Shown here: positions 1 to 6,772 of the stretch, one piece after another
Layout of the letters: the number at the start of each line of letters is the position of its first letter
Numbering within the stretch: position 1 is the first letter of the stretch
Source: GCA-020352575 sp964600365
GTDB lineage: Bacteria > Actinomycetota > Acidimicrobiia > Spongiisociales > JAENVV01
Direction of reading: 5' to 3'
DNA length: 12,804 nucleotides
Assembly (NCBI GenBank): GCA_964600365.1
Contig: CAZRJG010000064.1
Coordinates: forward strand, 1 to 12,804
The notes under the pieces: model-generated
Seen by the model: the letters and a program-made list of their open reading frames with translations, nothing else
Told to the model about the DNA's origin: nothing
Database searches by the model: none
Made by a program: the position numbers and the translations under genes

Positions 1-530
1 GTGGTGCCCGACGGGGCGAACCCGGTGGAGGTCTTCACGAAGTGGGCGCCCGCGGCCTCGACCGCCCGACATCCCGCGACCTTCTCCTCGTCGGTGAGGT
101 AGGCGTTCTCGAGGATCACCTTCACGATCGCAGCGTCGCCTGCCTCCTCGACCACGCCGCGGATGTCCTCCTGGACCCCGTCGAGCATGCCGGAGCGGAG
201 CCAGCCGATATTCAGCACCATGTCGAGCTCGGTGGCGCCGTCCTCGATGGCCCTCCGGGCCTCGTGGCGCTTGGTCGCGGTGGTGGAGTGGCCGTGGGGG
301 AACCCGATGACGGTTCCGACCTCGACCGAGGTGCCGTCGAGGATCTTCACGCAGATCGGCACGTCGGCGGGGCGGGCGCACACCGACACGACCGAGTAGC
401 TGGCGGCGAGTTCGCACCCCTCCCGCACCTCTGCGACGGTGAGTTCGGGCCGGAGGAGCGAGTGGTCGATCATGCCGGCGACCTGCTCGTAGGTGACGTC
501 TTGTGCGGTGAGTGTCGTGGGGATCATCAT
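1..530 (-). CDS. deoC: deoxyribose-phosphate aldolase, C-terminus beyond window edge
   Basis: This is the N-terminal 176 codons of a class I aldolase (DERA) that reversibly splits 2-deoxyribose-5-phosphate into glyceraldehyde-3-phosphate and acetaldehyde in cytoplasmic deoxynucleoside catabolism. Visible family motifs are ATELDMVLNIG (the Asp used in proton relay), VGTVIGFPHGHS, VKVILENAYLTDEE, and HFVKTSTGF near the left edge, whose Lys is the Schiff-base residue. About 50 C-terminal residues, including the second active-site Lys, lie outside the window. Two consecutive ATG codons (528-530 and 525-527) are possible starts; the outer one is used here. No Shine-Dalgarno sequence is visible upstream. 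It is transcribed away from the SDR gene that lies behind it on the same strand, 99 bases upstream. The identification is firm; the exact start is uncertain by one codon. Confidence 0.93.
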   Translation of the reverse strand, partial: MMIPTTLTAQDVTYEQVAGMIDHSLLRPELTVAEVREGCELAASYSVVSVCARPADVPICVKILDGTSVEVGTVIGFPHGHSTTATKRHEARRAIEDGATELDMVLNIGWLRSGMLDGVQEDIRGVVEEAGDAAIVKVILENAYLTDEEKVAGCRAVEAAGAHFVKTSTGFAPSGT

Positions 531-556
531 GTGATGTTCGCACGCCCCGACGAGAA

Positions 557-566
557 TGTCTAGACA
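557..566. promoter_or_regulatory. 10-bp palindrome TGTCTAGACA upstream of deoC
   Basis: TGTCTAGACA is a perfect palindrome 27 bases upstream of the deoC start, in the 99-base gap between the SDR stop and deoC. The octamer ATGTCTAG of its left part (556-563) recurs at 1440-1447 just upstream of the SDR start. It could be an operator or part of a promoter, but one palindrome of this length can arise by chance. The rest of the gap shows nothing recognisable. Confidence 0.2.
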
Positions 567-629
567 AGTTGACGGGGTCGTCCGACGGGGTGGGGTCGGG
601 ACCTGCGCGAGGAGGGACCCGGGACTGGG

Positions 630-1433
630 TCAGTGGCGCGGTTCGCCCACCGACCACCCGCCGTCGACAGCGAGGATCTGCGCCGTGATGCGGGCCGAGT
701 TCGGTGATGCGAGGAAGGTCGCCGCCCGGCCGACATCCGAGGCTTGCAGGGGCCCGGCAGCGAGGGGTTGCTTCTCCCGGAGGTACGCGAGGAGGCCCAG
801 GTCGGAGGTGGCTCGGGTGGCCATGGGTGTGTCGACCAGGCCGGGTGCGATCGCATTGACGCGGATCCCGTCCCCGGCGTAGTACGCGGCGGTGGCGCGC
901 ACAAGGGATTCAGTGGCCCCCTTCGCGGCGGCGTACGCGTGCGTTCCGAATCCCGCGGGGACCGGATGGGTGGCGAGCACGCTCGAGATGAGCACGATCG
1001 ACCCCCGCGCACCGACCTCGTCGGGTTCCTGCGACCGCATGATGCGGATCGACTCCCGGGCGGCGAGGAACGGTGGTAGGAGGTTGAGGTCGAGGGTGGC
1101 CTGCCACGCGTCGAATGTCATCTCGTGGAGGGGGCCGTCGCCGAACCTGCGCCCGCTGCCCCCGGCGACCGCGACGAGGGCATCGACGCGAGGGAGGACC
1201 GCGGTGGCCTCCCGGAAGGCGGCCTCGGTGGCGTCTTCGTCACGGAGGTCGGCGACGGCGTGCCATGCGTCGGCCCCCACGGCGCGGAGTCCGGTGGTGA
1301 GTCGTTCGGCCTCGGCGGCATCGATGGAGATCACGAAGACGGACGCGCCCTCATCGACGAGTGCTCGAGCCGTCGCCTCGGCGATCCCCGTCGCCCCGGT
1401 GACGACCGCGTACCGACCGGTGAGGGAGGACAT
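630..1433 (-). CDS. SDR family NAD(P)-dependent oxidoreductase
   Basis: A 267-aa classical-length short-chain dehydrogenase/reductase, a cytoplasmic Rossmann-fold enzyme that oxidises or reduces an alcohol/ketone with NAD(P); the substrate cannot be read. The catalytic set is present: Asn117 (LDLNLL), Ser150/151 (VLISSV) and Tyr167-x3-Lys171 (AYAAAK). Asp62-Leu63 fits the adenine-contact position, and IRVNAIAPGLVDTPM and the C-terminal ILAVDGGW are standard SDR features. Two motifs are odd: the cofactor loop reads TGATGIA instead of TGxxxGxG (one residue shorter, last Gly to Ala), and the NNAG position reads AVAGG. The start at 1433 places the Rossmann strand at residue 8 as usual; an open frame continues further upstream but overlaps the divergent deacetylase and has no homology. 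No close Shine-Dalgarno is seen. It is divergent from the PIG-L gene with a 64-base gap. Confidence 0.88.
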   Translation of the reverse strand: MSSLTGRYAVVTGATGIAEATARALVDEGASVFVISIDAAEAERLTTGLRAVGADAWHAVADLRDEDATEAAFREATAVLPRVDALVAVAGGSGRRFGDGPLHEMTFDAWQATLDLNLLPPFLAARESIRIMRSQEPDEVGARGSIVLISSVLATHPVPAGFGTHAYAAAKGATESLVRATAAYYAGDGIRVNAIAPGLVDTPMATRATSDLGLLAYLREKQPLAAGPLQASDVGRAATFLASPNSARITAQILAVDGGWSVGEPRH

Positions 1434-1483
1434 CGAGGGATGTCTAGCAGGCTCCTCCCTCGGCGTTGCCGAACGGGGGGCGG

Positions 1484-1489
1484 TACGCT
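1484..1489 (+). promoter_or_regulatory. putative -10 box for leaderless PIG-L transcript
   Basis: TACGCT fits the actinobacterial TAnnnT -10 element and ends 8 bases before the ATG at 1498. There is no Shine-Dalgarno in between, so transcription would begin at or very near the start codon. No good -35 hexamer is seen at the usual distance. Confidence 0.5.
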
Positions 1490-1497
1490 CGCCATCC

Positions 1498-2346
1498 ATG
1501 TCAGGACTTCTCGCATTCCACGCGCATCCAGACGATGAGGTAACCGCCACCGGAGGCACACTCGCCCGCTACGCCGCCGCAGGCGAGCAGGTCGTGGTCG
1601 TGACCGCGACCGACGGGGTGGAGGGTGAGGTCCACAACTACGACGACCCAGATGCAGTGAAGGCACGACTCGGTGAGGTGCGGGCAGAGGAGATCGCCGA
1701 CGCGCTCCGCATCCTCGGGGTCGAGCACCACGAATGGCTCGGGTACCGGGACTCGGGGATGATGGGAGAGCCGTCAAACGACCATCCCGAGTGCTTCTGG
1801 CAGGCCGACTTCGATGAGGCCACTGCGCGGCTCATCCGCTCTATCCGAAAGTACCAGCCGGACGTGATGACCGTGTACGACCCCTTCGGTGGCTACGGGC
1901 ACCCGGACCACATCAACGTCCACCGGGTTGGCGTTGCGGCGCACTTCCACGCGCTCGACTTTGGGCGCTTTCCCCTCGAGGAGGGGGAGGAGCCATGGCA
2001 GCCTCGCAAGCTCTACTGGTCGGTTTGGCCGAGGAGCCGTGTGAGGGCCATGGCCGAGCTCCGGTTCACTGCGGGGTTGATCGATGAGGAGCAACGCGAT
2101 CGCATGATGCAGGGAGGGCACCCCGACGAAGAGGTGTCTGCCTGGATTTCAGTCGAGCGGTACTGGTCGCTGAAGGAGCAGGCGTGGCGAGCCCATCGCT
2201 CCCAGATCCCCGAGGACTGGTTCATGTTCCAGGTGCCCGCCGAGCAGCGTCCCAAGGTCTTTGGGGCCGAGGCGTTCCTCCGGGTCGATTCCCGTGGCAT
2301 TGCCTGCCACGATCCCGAGGACGACCTCTTCGCGGGGCTCCGCTAG
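1498..2346 (+). CDS. PIG-L family deacetylase, MshB/Mca-like
   Basis: A 282-aa zinc-dependent amide hydrolase of the LmbE/PIG-L fold. The zinc and catalytic signature is FHAHPDDE at residues 7-14 (His10 and Asp13 as ligands, Asp12 as probable general base) and GGYGHPDH at 131-138 (His138 as third ligand). ATDGVEGEV, LGYRDSGMMG and FWQADFDEATARLIRSIR are typical of the actinobacterial branch containing MshB (removes acetyl from GlcNAc-inositol in mycothiol synthesis) and Mca (cleaves mycothiol S-conjugates). The length also fits (about 290-300 aa for those enzymes). Which of the two reactions, or a related sugar-amide hydrolysis, cannot be decided here. The ATG at 1498 starts immediately before the conserved strand and sits behind a TACGCT box, suggesting a leaderless message. 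It ends in a CTAG shared with the opposing SDR-DUF2867 gene. Confidence 0.9.
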   Translation: MSGLLAFHAHPDDEVTATGGTLARYAAAGEQVVVVTATDGVEGEVHNYDDPDAVKARLGEVRAEEIADALRILGVEHHEWLGYRDSGMMGEPSNDHPECFWQADFDEATARLIRSIRKYQPDVMTVYDPFGGYGHPDHINVHRVGVAAHFHALDFGRFPLEEGEEPWQPRKLYWSVWPRSRVRAMAELRFTAGLIDEEQRDRMMQGGHPDEEVSAWISVERYWSLKEQAWRAHRSQIPEDWFMFQVPAEQRPKVFGAEAFLRVDSRGIACHDPEDDLFAGLR

Positions 2347-3782
2347 CTGCTCGTCCGTGCGCGGGCGGCGCGTTCCACCCCCCGGGCCATGTTCCCGAAC
2401 ACGAACGCGTGGAAGGGGAGCACGACGATCCAGTAGAGGCGCCCCATGAGTCCCCTGGGCCTGAAGTACGCCGTCTGCTCGAGGACGCGGCCGTCGCCCT
2501 CCTCCCTGATCCGCCATTCGAGCCACGCCTCGCCGGGGAGTCGCATCTCGGCCGAGAGTTGGAGGTGGTCGTTTGGGGCGATGCTCGACACCCTCCAGAA
2601 GTCGATGGTGTCGTGGAGTCGCACCGCTTCGGGGTGTCGGCGACCACGGCGGAGCCCAACGCCACCGACCATCACGTCGAGGATGCCCCGGATCCACCAC
2701 GCCCAGTCGTATCCGTAGTAGCCGACGTTGCCCCCCACGCGGGTGAACGCCCAGAACAGGTCTTCGGCAGGGACGTCGGTGGGCACTTCCTGGTGGTCGG
2801 TGCGCAACGCGCCCCCTGCCCATGACGGGTCCGAGGGGAATGGCAGTGCGGGACTCGAACTGGCGTCGGACCACCGACTCGGCACGTCGAGGACGGCGTC
2901 GCGTGCCAACGCCCGCTCGATGGCCGATCGAAGTGTGTCGGGCGTGAGCCCGAAGCGATCGGCCGAGATTGTGCGCACCACGACCTCGTTGCGGAGGGAA
3001 TCGACGAGTGGGCGAGCGACGCCCACGGGGACCGGCGTGACGAGGCCGATCCACAGCGACGAGAGGCGAGGGGACAGGACTGGTACCGGGATGATGAGCC
3101 TGCGCCGCAAGCCAGCGGCTCCGGCGTACGCATCCATCATTTGGCGGTACGTGACGATGTCGGGTCCGCCGATCTCGTAGACATGGCTTCCGGGCTCGTC
3201 GTCGAGGCCGGCAATGAGGTACGACAGCACGTCGCGAATGGCGATCGGCTGGCATCGGGTCTCCACCCAGCGCGGCGTCGTCATCACGGGGAGGACCTCG
3301 GTGAGGTGGCGGAGCATCTCGAACGACACCGATCCCGAGCCGATCACCACCGCCGCCCTGAACTCGGTCACGGGCACCGCCCCCGCGGCGAGAACTTCTC
3401 CGACCTCGTGGCGGCTGGAGAGGTGCTCGGACAGATCGTCGTCGGAGCCGAGGCCCCCGAGGTAGATGATGCGCCCGACGCCGCCGTCGGCGGCTCCCAG
3501 GGCGAAGCGTTCCGCAGCGATGCGGTCGGCATCGGCGAAGTCGCTCCCCGCCCCCATGGAGTGGACGAGGTAGTACGCGGCATCGCAACCGGCGAGGGCT
3601 GGTGCCACCGAGTCGGGTTCCTCGAGGTCGAACCAGCGGACCTCGACCCGATCCCTCCACGGGAGGCCATCGAGTTTCGCCGGGGTCCTCGCGAGACACA
3701 CGACCTCGTGGCCGGCGTCGAGCAGTTGGGGGACGAGACGGCCCCCGATGTAGCCGGTGGACCCGGTGACAGAAATTCGCAT
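2343..3782 (-). CDS. atypical SDR (NAD(P)-binding) fused to DUF2867-like domain
   Basis: A 479-aa two-domain protein. Residues 1 to about 300 form an extended/atypical SDR Rossmann domain: ISVTGSTGYIGGRLV with the GxxGxxG glycines at 7, 10 and 13, then a WFDLEEPDSV strand, YYLVHSMG, RIIYLGGLG and a YEIGGPD segment, resembling YbjT/NmrA-type NAD(P)-binding proteins. No YxxxK is obvious, so catalysis is uncertain. From about residue 320 to 470 it continues into a DUF2867-like domain (WAFTRVGGNVGYYGYDWAWWIRGILD, DFWRVSSI, EWRI, a hydrophobic YWIVVLPFHAFVF near the end), a known fusion in actinobacteria and related phyla. The function is unknown. The ATG at 3782 follows a TAGGGT box by 6 bases with no Shine-Dalgarno. 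The gene meets the PIG-L gene tail to tail with a 4-base overlap. Confidence 0.88.
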   Translation of the reverse strand: MRISVTGSTGYIGGRLVPQLLDAGHEVVCLARTPAKLDGLPWRDRVEVRWFDLEEPDSVAPALAGCDAAYYLVHSMGAGSDFADADRIAAERFALGAADGGVGRIIYLGGLGSDDDLSEHLSSRHEVGEVLAAGAVPVTEFRAAVVIGSGSVSFEMLRHLTEVLPVMTTPRWVETRCQPIAIRDVLSYLIAGLDDEPGSHVYEIGGPDIVTYRQMMDAYAGAAGLRRRLIIPVPVLSPRLSSLWIGLVTPVPVGVARPLVDSLRNEVVVRTISADRFGLTPDTLRSAIERALARDAVLDVPSRWSDASSSPALPFPSDPSWAGGALRTDHQEVPTDVPAEDLFWAFTRVGGNVGYYGYDWAWWIRGILDVMVGGVGLRRGRRHPEAVRLHDTIDFWRVSSIAPNDHLQLSAEMRLPGEAWLEWRIREEGDGRVLEQTAYFRPRGLMGRLYWIVVLPFHAFVFGNMARGVERAARARTSS

Positions 3783-3788
3783 ACACCG

Positions 3789-3794
3789 ACCCTA
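3789..3794 (-). promoter_or_regulatory. putative -10 box for leaderless SDR-DUF2867 transcript
   Basis: On the minus strand TAGGGT (TAnnnT) ends exactly 6 bases before the ATG at 3782, with no Shine-Dalgarno between them. This would give the gene its own leaderless transcript, independent of the broken hydrolase behind it. No clear -35 is visible. Confidence 0.5.
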
Positions 3795-3824
3795 CGGAGC
3801 CGTGGCGGTGTCGGTACGAGCCGT

Positions 3825-4058
3825 TCAGGCCGTGAGGAAGCCGAAGATGTCCTCGGCGTGGTCGTTGATCGTCGAGAAGTGGCCGCCGTCGACCACGGTG
3901 AGCGTCGAGCGCGGGAGTCGGGAGGCGAGGTACGAGCCCATCGCCGACGGAGCCTGTCGATCCTGGGATCCGTACCAGAGTCCGACCTCGAGGTCGACGT
4001 CCTCGAGTCGGAAGCCCCAATCGTCGACGTAGAGGAGATGGTCGGCGACGTCGCCGGT
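3825..4058 (-). pseudogene. alpha/beta hydrolase, 5'-truncated remnant (C-terminal part only)
   Basis: About 77 codons match the C-terminus of an alpha/beta hydrolase: DWGFRLEDVDLEVGLWYGSQDRQAP carries the usual acid residue (Asp of GSQD), and VVDGGHFS carries the catalytic His. The family is normally about 260-300 residues; the nucleophile elbow (GxSxG), oxyanion region and cap are absent. Reading upstream, hydrolase-like sequence stops at about 4050-4058, exactly where the opposite strand becomes pirin. An ATG at 4118 would open a 97-residue frame, but its first 20 residues are antisense of pirin. It cannot be an active hydrolase. It ends 42 bases upstream of SDR-DUF2867 on the same strand, so the two may once have been an operon. 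A misassembly joining two loci is the main alternative to a real deletion. Confidence 0.75.
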
Positions 4059-4598
4059 GCACAGCTCTGGATCGCGCTTCCGGAGGAGGCGCGCCACGGT
4101 GCCGCGGGGTTCCAGCACCTCGCCGAGCTCCCCGTCGCCGACCTCCCGAACGGGGAAGCATCCGTCCTCATCGGGTCGCTGGCCGGGGTGGCCTCACCGG
4201 CGGATGCGCACACACTGCTCGTCGCTGCGGACGTCACGTTCGAGGGTTCCACGGTGCTCCCGGCGGACCGGTCCTTCGAGTACGGCGTGGTTCCGCTCGA
4301 TCGCCCGCTCAAGGTCCATGACGCCGTCGTCGAGCCCGGGTCGATTTCGCTCGTGCTGCCGGGATCCGATGACCTGCCGATCGAGGCGGCGGGTGGGCGA
4401 TCTCGGGCCCTCGTGATCGGTGGCGAGCCACTCGGGGAGAAGATCCAGATGTGGTGGAACTTCGTGGCGCGCTCCAAAGAGGAGATCACCGAGGCGTGGC
4501 GGGCCTGGCAGGCACACGACACCAACCGTTTCGGGGAGGTGCCGACCGAACTCCCCCGGATCGACGCACCCCGGCCGATGTGGGTTCCTTCGGAGTGA
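4056..4598 (+). pseudogene. pirin family protein, 5'-truncated remnant (C-terminal cupin part)
   Basis: From about 4056 the plus strand encodes the C-terminal 180 residues of a pirin: GAQLWIALPEEARHG is the segment that begins the second half of the family, followed by VLIGSLAGV, a cupin-like barrel (ADVTFEGSTVLPADRSFEYGV) and the hallmark EKIQMWWNFVARSKEEI near the end. Complete pirins are about 290-320 residues; the N-terminal cupin with the His/His/His/Glu metal site and its quercetinase-like activity is missing. An in-frame ATG at 4038 directly after AGAGGAG could open a 186-residue product, but the spacing is too short for a normal Shine-Dalgarno and its first residues are antisense to the hydrolase remnant. 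I call it a pseudogene. It is followed 43 bases later by the ABC-F gene. Confidence 0.75.
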
Positions 4599-4629
4599 CC
4601 TTCACCGGGTCTACCGGTCCGGCGACTCC

Positions 4630-4635
4630 TACCCT
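4630..4635 (+). promoter_or_regulatory. putative -10 box for leaderless ABC-F transcript
   Basis: TACCCT (TAnnnT) followed by six C residues and then the GTG start at 4642. There is no Shine-Dalgarno, so a leaderless transcript starting at the GTG is likely. No good -35 hexamer is seen 16-19 bases upstream. Confidence 0.55.
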
Positions 4636-4641
4636 CCCCCC

Positions 4642-6240
4642 GTGCTCATCGCACGTGATCTCCGCATCGAGGTCGGTCCGCGCGTCCTGATCGACGGGGC
4701 CTCGTTCACCCTCCAACCCGGCGACAAGGTGGGATTGGTGGGGAAGAATGGCGCGGGCAAGACCACCCTCATGAAGACCCTCGGTGGGGCTCGCACGCAG
4801 GCCGATGGCACGATCACCCGCTCGGGGCAGCACGGCTACTTCTCCCAGGAGGCCCACCTCGAGCGCGGTCGCCCCGATCTGAACGCCCTTGAGCGGATCC
4901 TCGAGGCCCGGGGGATCGGGGAGCTCCTGATCCGGATGGAGGACACGAGGAGGCGGCTCGAAGTGGCCTCCGATCCCGAGGAGGTCGGACGGCTCATCCG
5001 GCGGCAGGCACGGCTCCAGGACGAACTCGACACCCACGGCGGCTACGCAGCCGAGAGTGAGGCGAAACGCATAGCGGCAGCGGTCGGCATCGGCAACGAC
5101 GAGCTCGGGCAGCCGATTGCGACCATGTCGGGTGGGCAGCGGCGGAGGGTCGAGCTCGCGCGCATCCTGTTCAGCGAGACCGATGCACTGCTCCTCGATG
5201 AGCCGACGAACCACCTCGATCTCGATGCCAAGGCGTGGCTGATGGACTACCTCGCCGGCTACAAGGGCGCCCTCCTGGTCGTGAGCCATGACTTGCCCCT
5301 CCTCGACCAGTCGATCACCTCGGTGCTGGCCCTCGAACACGGGCGGATCGAGTCCTACCGAGGGAACTACTCCCACTACCTCGTCGAGCGGGACCGGCGC
5401 CAGGAGCAGAAGGAGCGCGAGCGCGCCCAGCAGGAGAAGAAGATCGCCCAGCTCGAGACCACGATCTCCCGTTTCAGGGGCACGACCGAGAAGATGGCGA
5501 AGACCGCGAAGGCAATGGAGACCCGCGTCGAGCGGATCAAGCGAGACCTTGTTGAGGTGGACACCAAGGGCAGGGACACCAGGATCGAGTTCCCACAGCC
5601 CGAGCCGTCGAACCGGATCCCGATCGAAACGAGCGGCCTGGCGAAGTCGTTCGGCGACAACCTTGTGTTCGTCGACATCGACGTGATCATCGACCGGGGC
5701 GAGACATTCCTCATCATGGGACTGAATGGCGCGGGCAAGACCACCTTGCTCCGCATCCTCGCCGGGGTCGAGCGCCACGACCTCGGGGTGATCCACGTGG
5801 GCAACAAGACGACGTTGGGCTACTACGCCCAGGAACACGAGCAGATCATCCCCGGCAAGACGGTGTTCGAGCACGTGCGCGCGGTCTCGGACCTGCCGGA
5901 TGCCACGCTTCGGGGCCTGCTCGGCCGGTTCCTCCTCGCCGACAAGGTCGATCAGGACGCCTCGACGCTCTCGGGTGGCGAGAAGACCAAGCTCGCGCTG
6001 AGCCAGGTGGTGCTGTCCCGGGCCAATGTGCTCCTGCTCGACGAGCCGACCAACAACCTCGATCCGCAGTCGAAGCAGGCGCTCCTCGAGGCGCTCCACG
6101 AGTACGACGGCACGATCGTGCTCGTGAGCCACGACACTGATTTCGTTGCCGAACTCGCTCCGGATCGGGCGCTCATGATGCCCGAGGGCGACGTCCGGTG
6201 GTTCGAGGAGGACCTCCTCGACCTCGTCGCGCTCGCCTAG
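4642..6240 (+). CDS. ABC-F family ATP-binding protein (tandem ATPase, no membrane part)
   Basis: A 532-aa soluble protein with two ABC ATPase domains. Domain 1: Walker A GKNGAGKT at 34-41, signature MSGGQRRRV at 162-170, Walker B LLLDEPTNHLD at 183-193. A charged helical linker at about 243-312 (ERDRRQEQKERERAQQ onward) is the P-site tRNA-interaction motif region. Domain 2: Walker A GLNGAGKTT at 360-368, signature LSGGEKTK at 443-450, Walker B LLLDEPTNNLD at 464-474. Members of this class act on the ribosome as translation factors (EttA/Uup-like) or antibiotic-protection proteins; there are no transmembrane segments. The linker is of ordinary length and there is no Uup-type C-terminal extension, so a housekeeping translation role is more likely than resistance, but that is inference. 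The GTG at 4642 is chosen because conserved sequence begins right there, after a TACCCT box; the open frame continuing upstream overlaps the pirin gene. Confidence 0.92.
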   Translation: MLIARDLRIEVGPRVLIDGASFTLQPGDKVGLVGKNGAGKTTLMKTLGGARTQADGTITRSGQHGYFSQEAHLERGRPDLNALERILEARGIGELLIRMEDTRRRLEVASDPEEVGRLIRRQARLQDELDTHGGYAAESEAKRIAAAVGIGNDELGQPIATMSGGQRRRVELARILFSETDALLLDEPTNHLDLDAKAWLMDYLAGYKGALLVVSHDLPLLDQSITSVLALEHGRIESYRGNYSHYLVERDRRQEQKERERAQQEKKIAQLETTISRFRGTTEKMAKTAKAMETRVERIKRDLVEVDTKGRDTRIEFPQPEPSNRIPIETSGLAKSFGDNLVFVDIDVIIDRGETFLIMGLNGAGKTTLLRILAGVERHDLGVIHVGNKTTLGYYAQEHEQIIPGKTVFEHVRAVSDLPDATLRGLLGRFLLADKVDQDASTLSGGEKTKLALSQVVLSRANVLLLDEPTNNLDPQSKQALLEALHEYDGTIVLVSHDTDFVAELAPDRALMMPEGDVRWFEEDLLDLVALA

Positions 6241-6298
6241 GTGGCCGAGGAGGCCCTGGCTTCGGGAACCCCACGGCCGGTCGGAGCGTCCAACCTGT

Positions 6299-6723
6299 GT
6301 GCAGAAGCCAACGATCGTCTCTGCCCTTCTGGGCCTGCTCCTCGTTGCGGGTGCGGATGCGACCCCTCCCTCGACCACACTGGGACCGACCGATGCGCCT
6401 CCTCCCGTGACCCCGGATCCCAGCGGCCCCGTCTTCATCGATGAGACTGAGCTCCTCGTTGCCGAGTCGATGCAGCTCTTCCTCGGCGTGCGGGGCAACC
6501 TCCCCACTCCCTGCCACGTCCCACTCCCTGCCACGTCGCCGAATGGCAGGTCGAAGAGGTCGAGCCGGGACGTTTCGAGTTCATGCTGTACAGCGTGAAC
6601 GATGCCGAGGCCTGCACGCAGGTGCTCGAACCGATCGAGGTGAACATCCCCCTCGGGACGAGCGAGGGGGGATCGATCGAAGTCGTGCTGAACGGTGAGA
6701 TCGTGGAGACCGCGGAGCTGTAG
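6299..6723 (+). pseudogene. small secreted protein gene frameshifted by a 17-bp tandem duplication
   Basis: From GTG at 6299 the frame encodes a signal peptide (QKPTIVSALLGLLLVAGADA, cleavage likely after residue 21), a Thr/Pro-rich linker to about residue 43, then VFIDETELLVAESMQLFLGVRGNLPTPCHV. At 6503-6537 a 17-bp unit is tandemly duplicated. Beyond it the original frame runs into nonsense and stops near 6598, while another frame continues coherently (EWQVEEVEPGRFEFMLYSV, then DAEACTQVLEPIEVNIPLG, ending at TAG 6721-6723). Removing one copy restores a 135-residue protein with Cys72 and Cys100, a probable disulfide pair. The NLPTPCH...C.Q.L.P.E..IPLG...VNGE pattern resembles small uncharacterised secreted proteins of environmental bacteria; the function is unknown. 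GGAG at 6283-6286 is a weak, distant ribosome site. It is either a recent pseudogene or a sequencing/assembly error. Confidence 0.75.
6503..6537. repeat. perfect 17-bp tandem duplication inside a coding region
   Basis: The unit CCCACTCCCTGCCACGT occupies 6503-6519 and 6520-6536 with no mismatch, and one further base (6537) also matches. 17 is not a multiple of three, so the duplication shifts the frame of the secreted-protein gene. Confidence 0.97.
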
Positions 6724-6742
6724 CCCGGCAGCCCCAAGCAGA

Positions 6743-6758
6743 TCCCTCGAACGAGGGA
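6743..6758. terminator. short hairpin between convergent genes
   Basis: TCCCTCG-AA-CGAGGGA is a perfect inverted repeat (in practice a 6-bp stem with a GAAC tetraloop). It lies in the 49-base gap between the plus-strand secreted-protein gene and the minus-strand DUF385-like gene. It could terminate both, but there is no T-tract on either side, so the role is tentative. Confidence 0.4.
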
Positions 6759-6772
6759 CGCGCCTTGTGGAG

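Noticed and set aside
892..1497. Long in-frame extension upstream of the PIG-L gene
   Set aside because: It overlaps the well-supported SDR on the other strand and has no homology. The conserved HPDDE region is correctly placed from the ATG at 1498.
2149..4161. 670-codon open frame on the minus strand
   Set aside because: It is out of frame with the clearly homologous SDR-DUF2867 protein, is very rich in Arg/Pro/Gly, and has no domain. It is a GC-rich shadow frame.
4038..4598. Intact 186-aa C-terminal pirin starting at ATG 4038
   Set aside because: AGAGGAG abuts the ATG with no spacing, the first residues are antisense of the hydrolase, and the metal-binding domain is absent. A pseudogene is the simpler reading.
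3141..4598. 485-codon frame suggesting a large pirin fusion protein
   Set aside because: Its first 300 codons are antisense of the SDR-DUF2867 gene and the hydrolase remnant, with no homology. Only the pirin part is meaningful.
4486..6534. 682-codon open frame antisense to the ABC-F gene
   Set aside because: It mirrors the ABC-F codons, is full of Leu/Glu/Val/Asp from antisense third positions, and has no recognisable motif. It is a shadow of a gene with complete Walker motifs.
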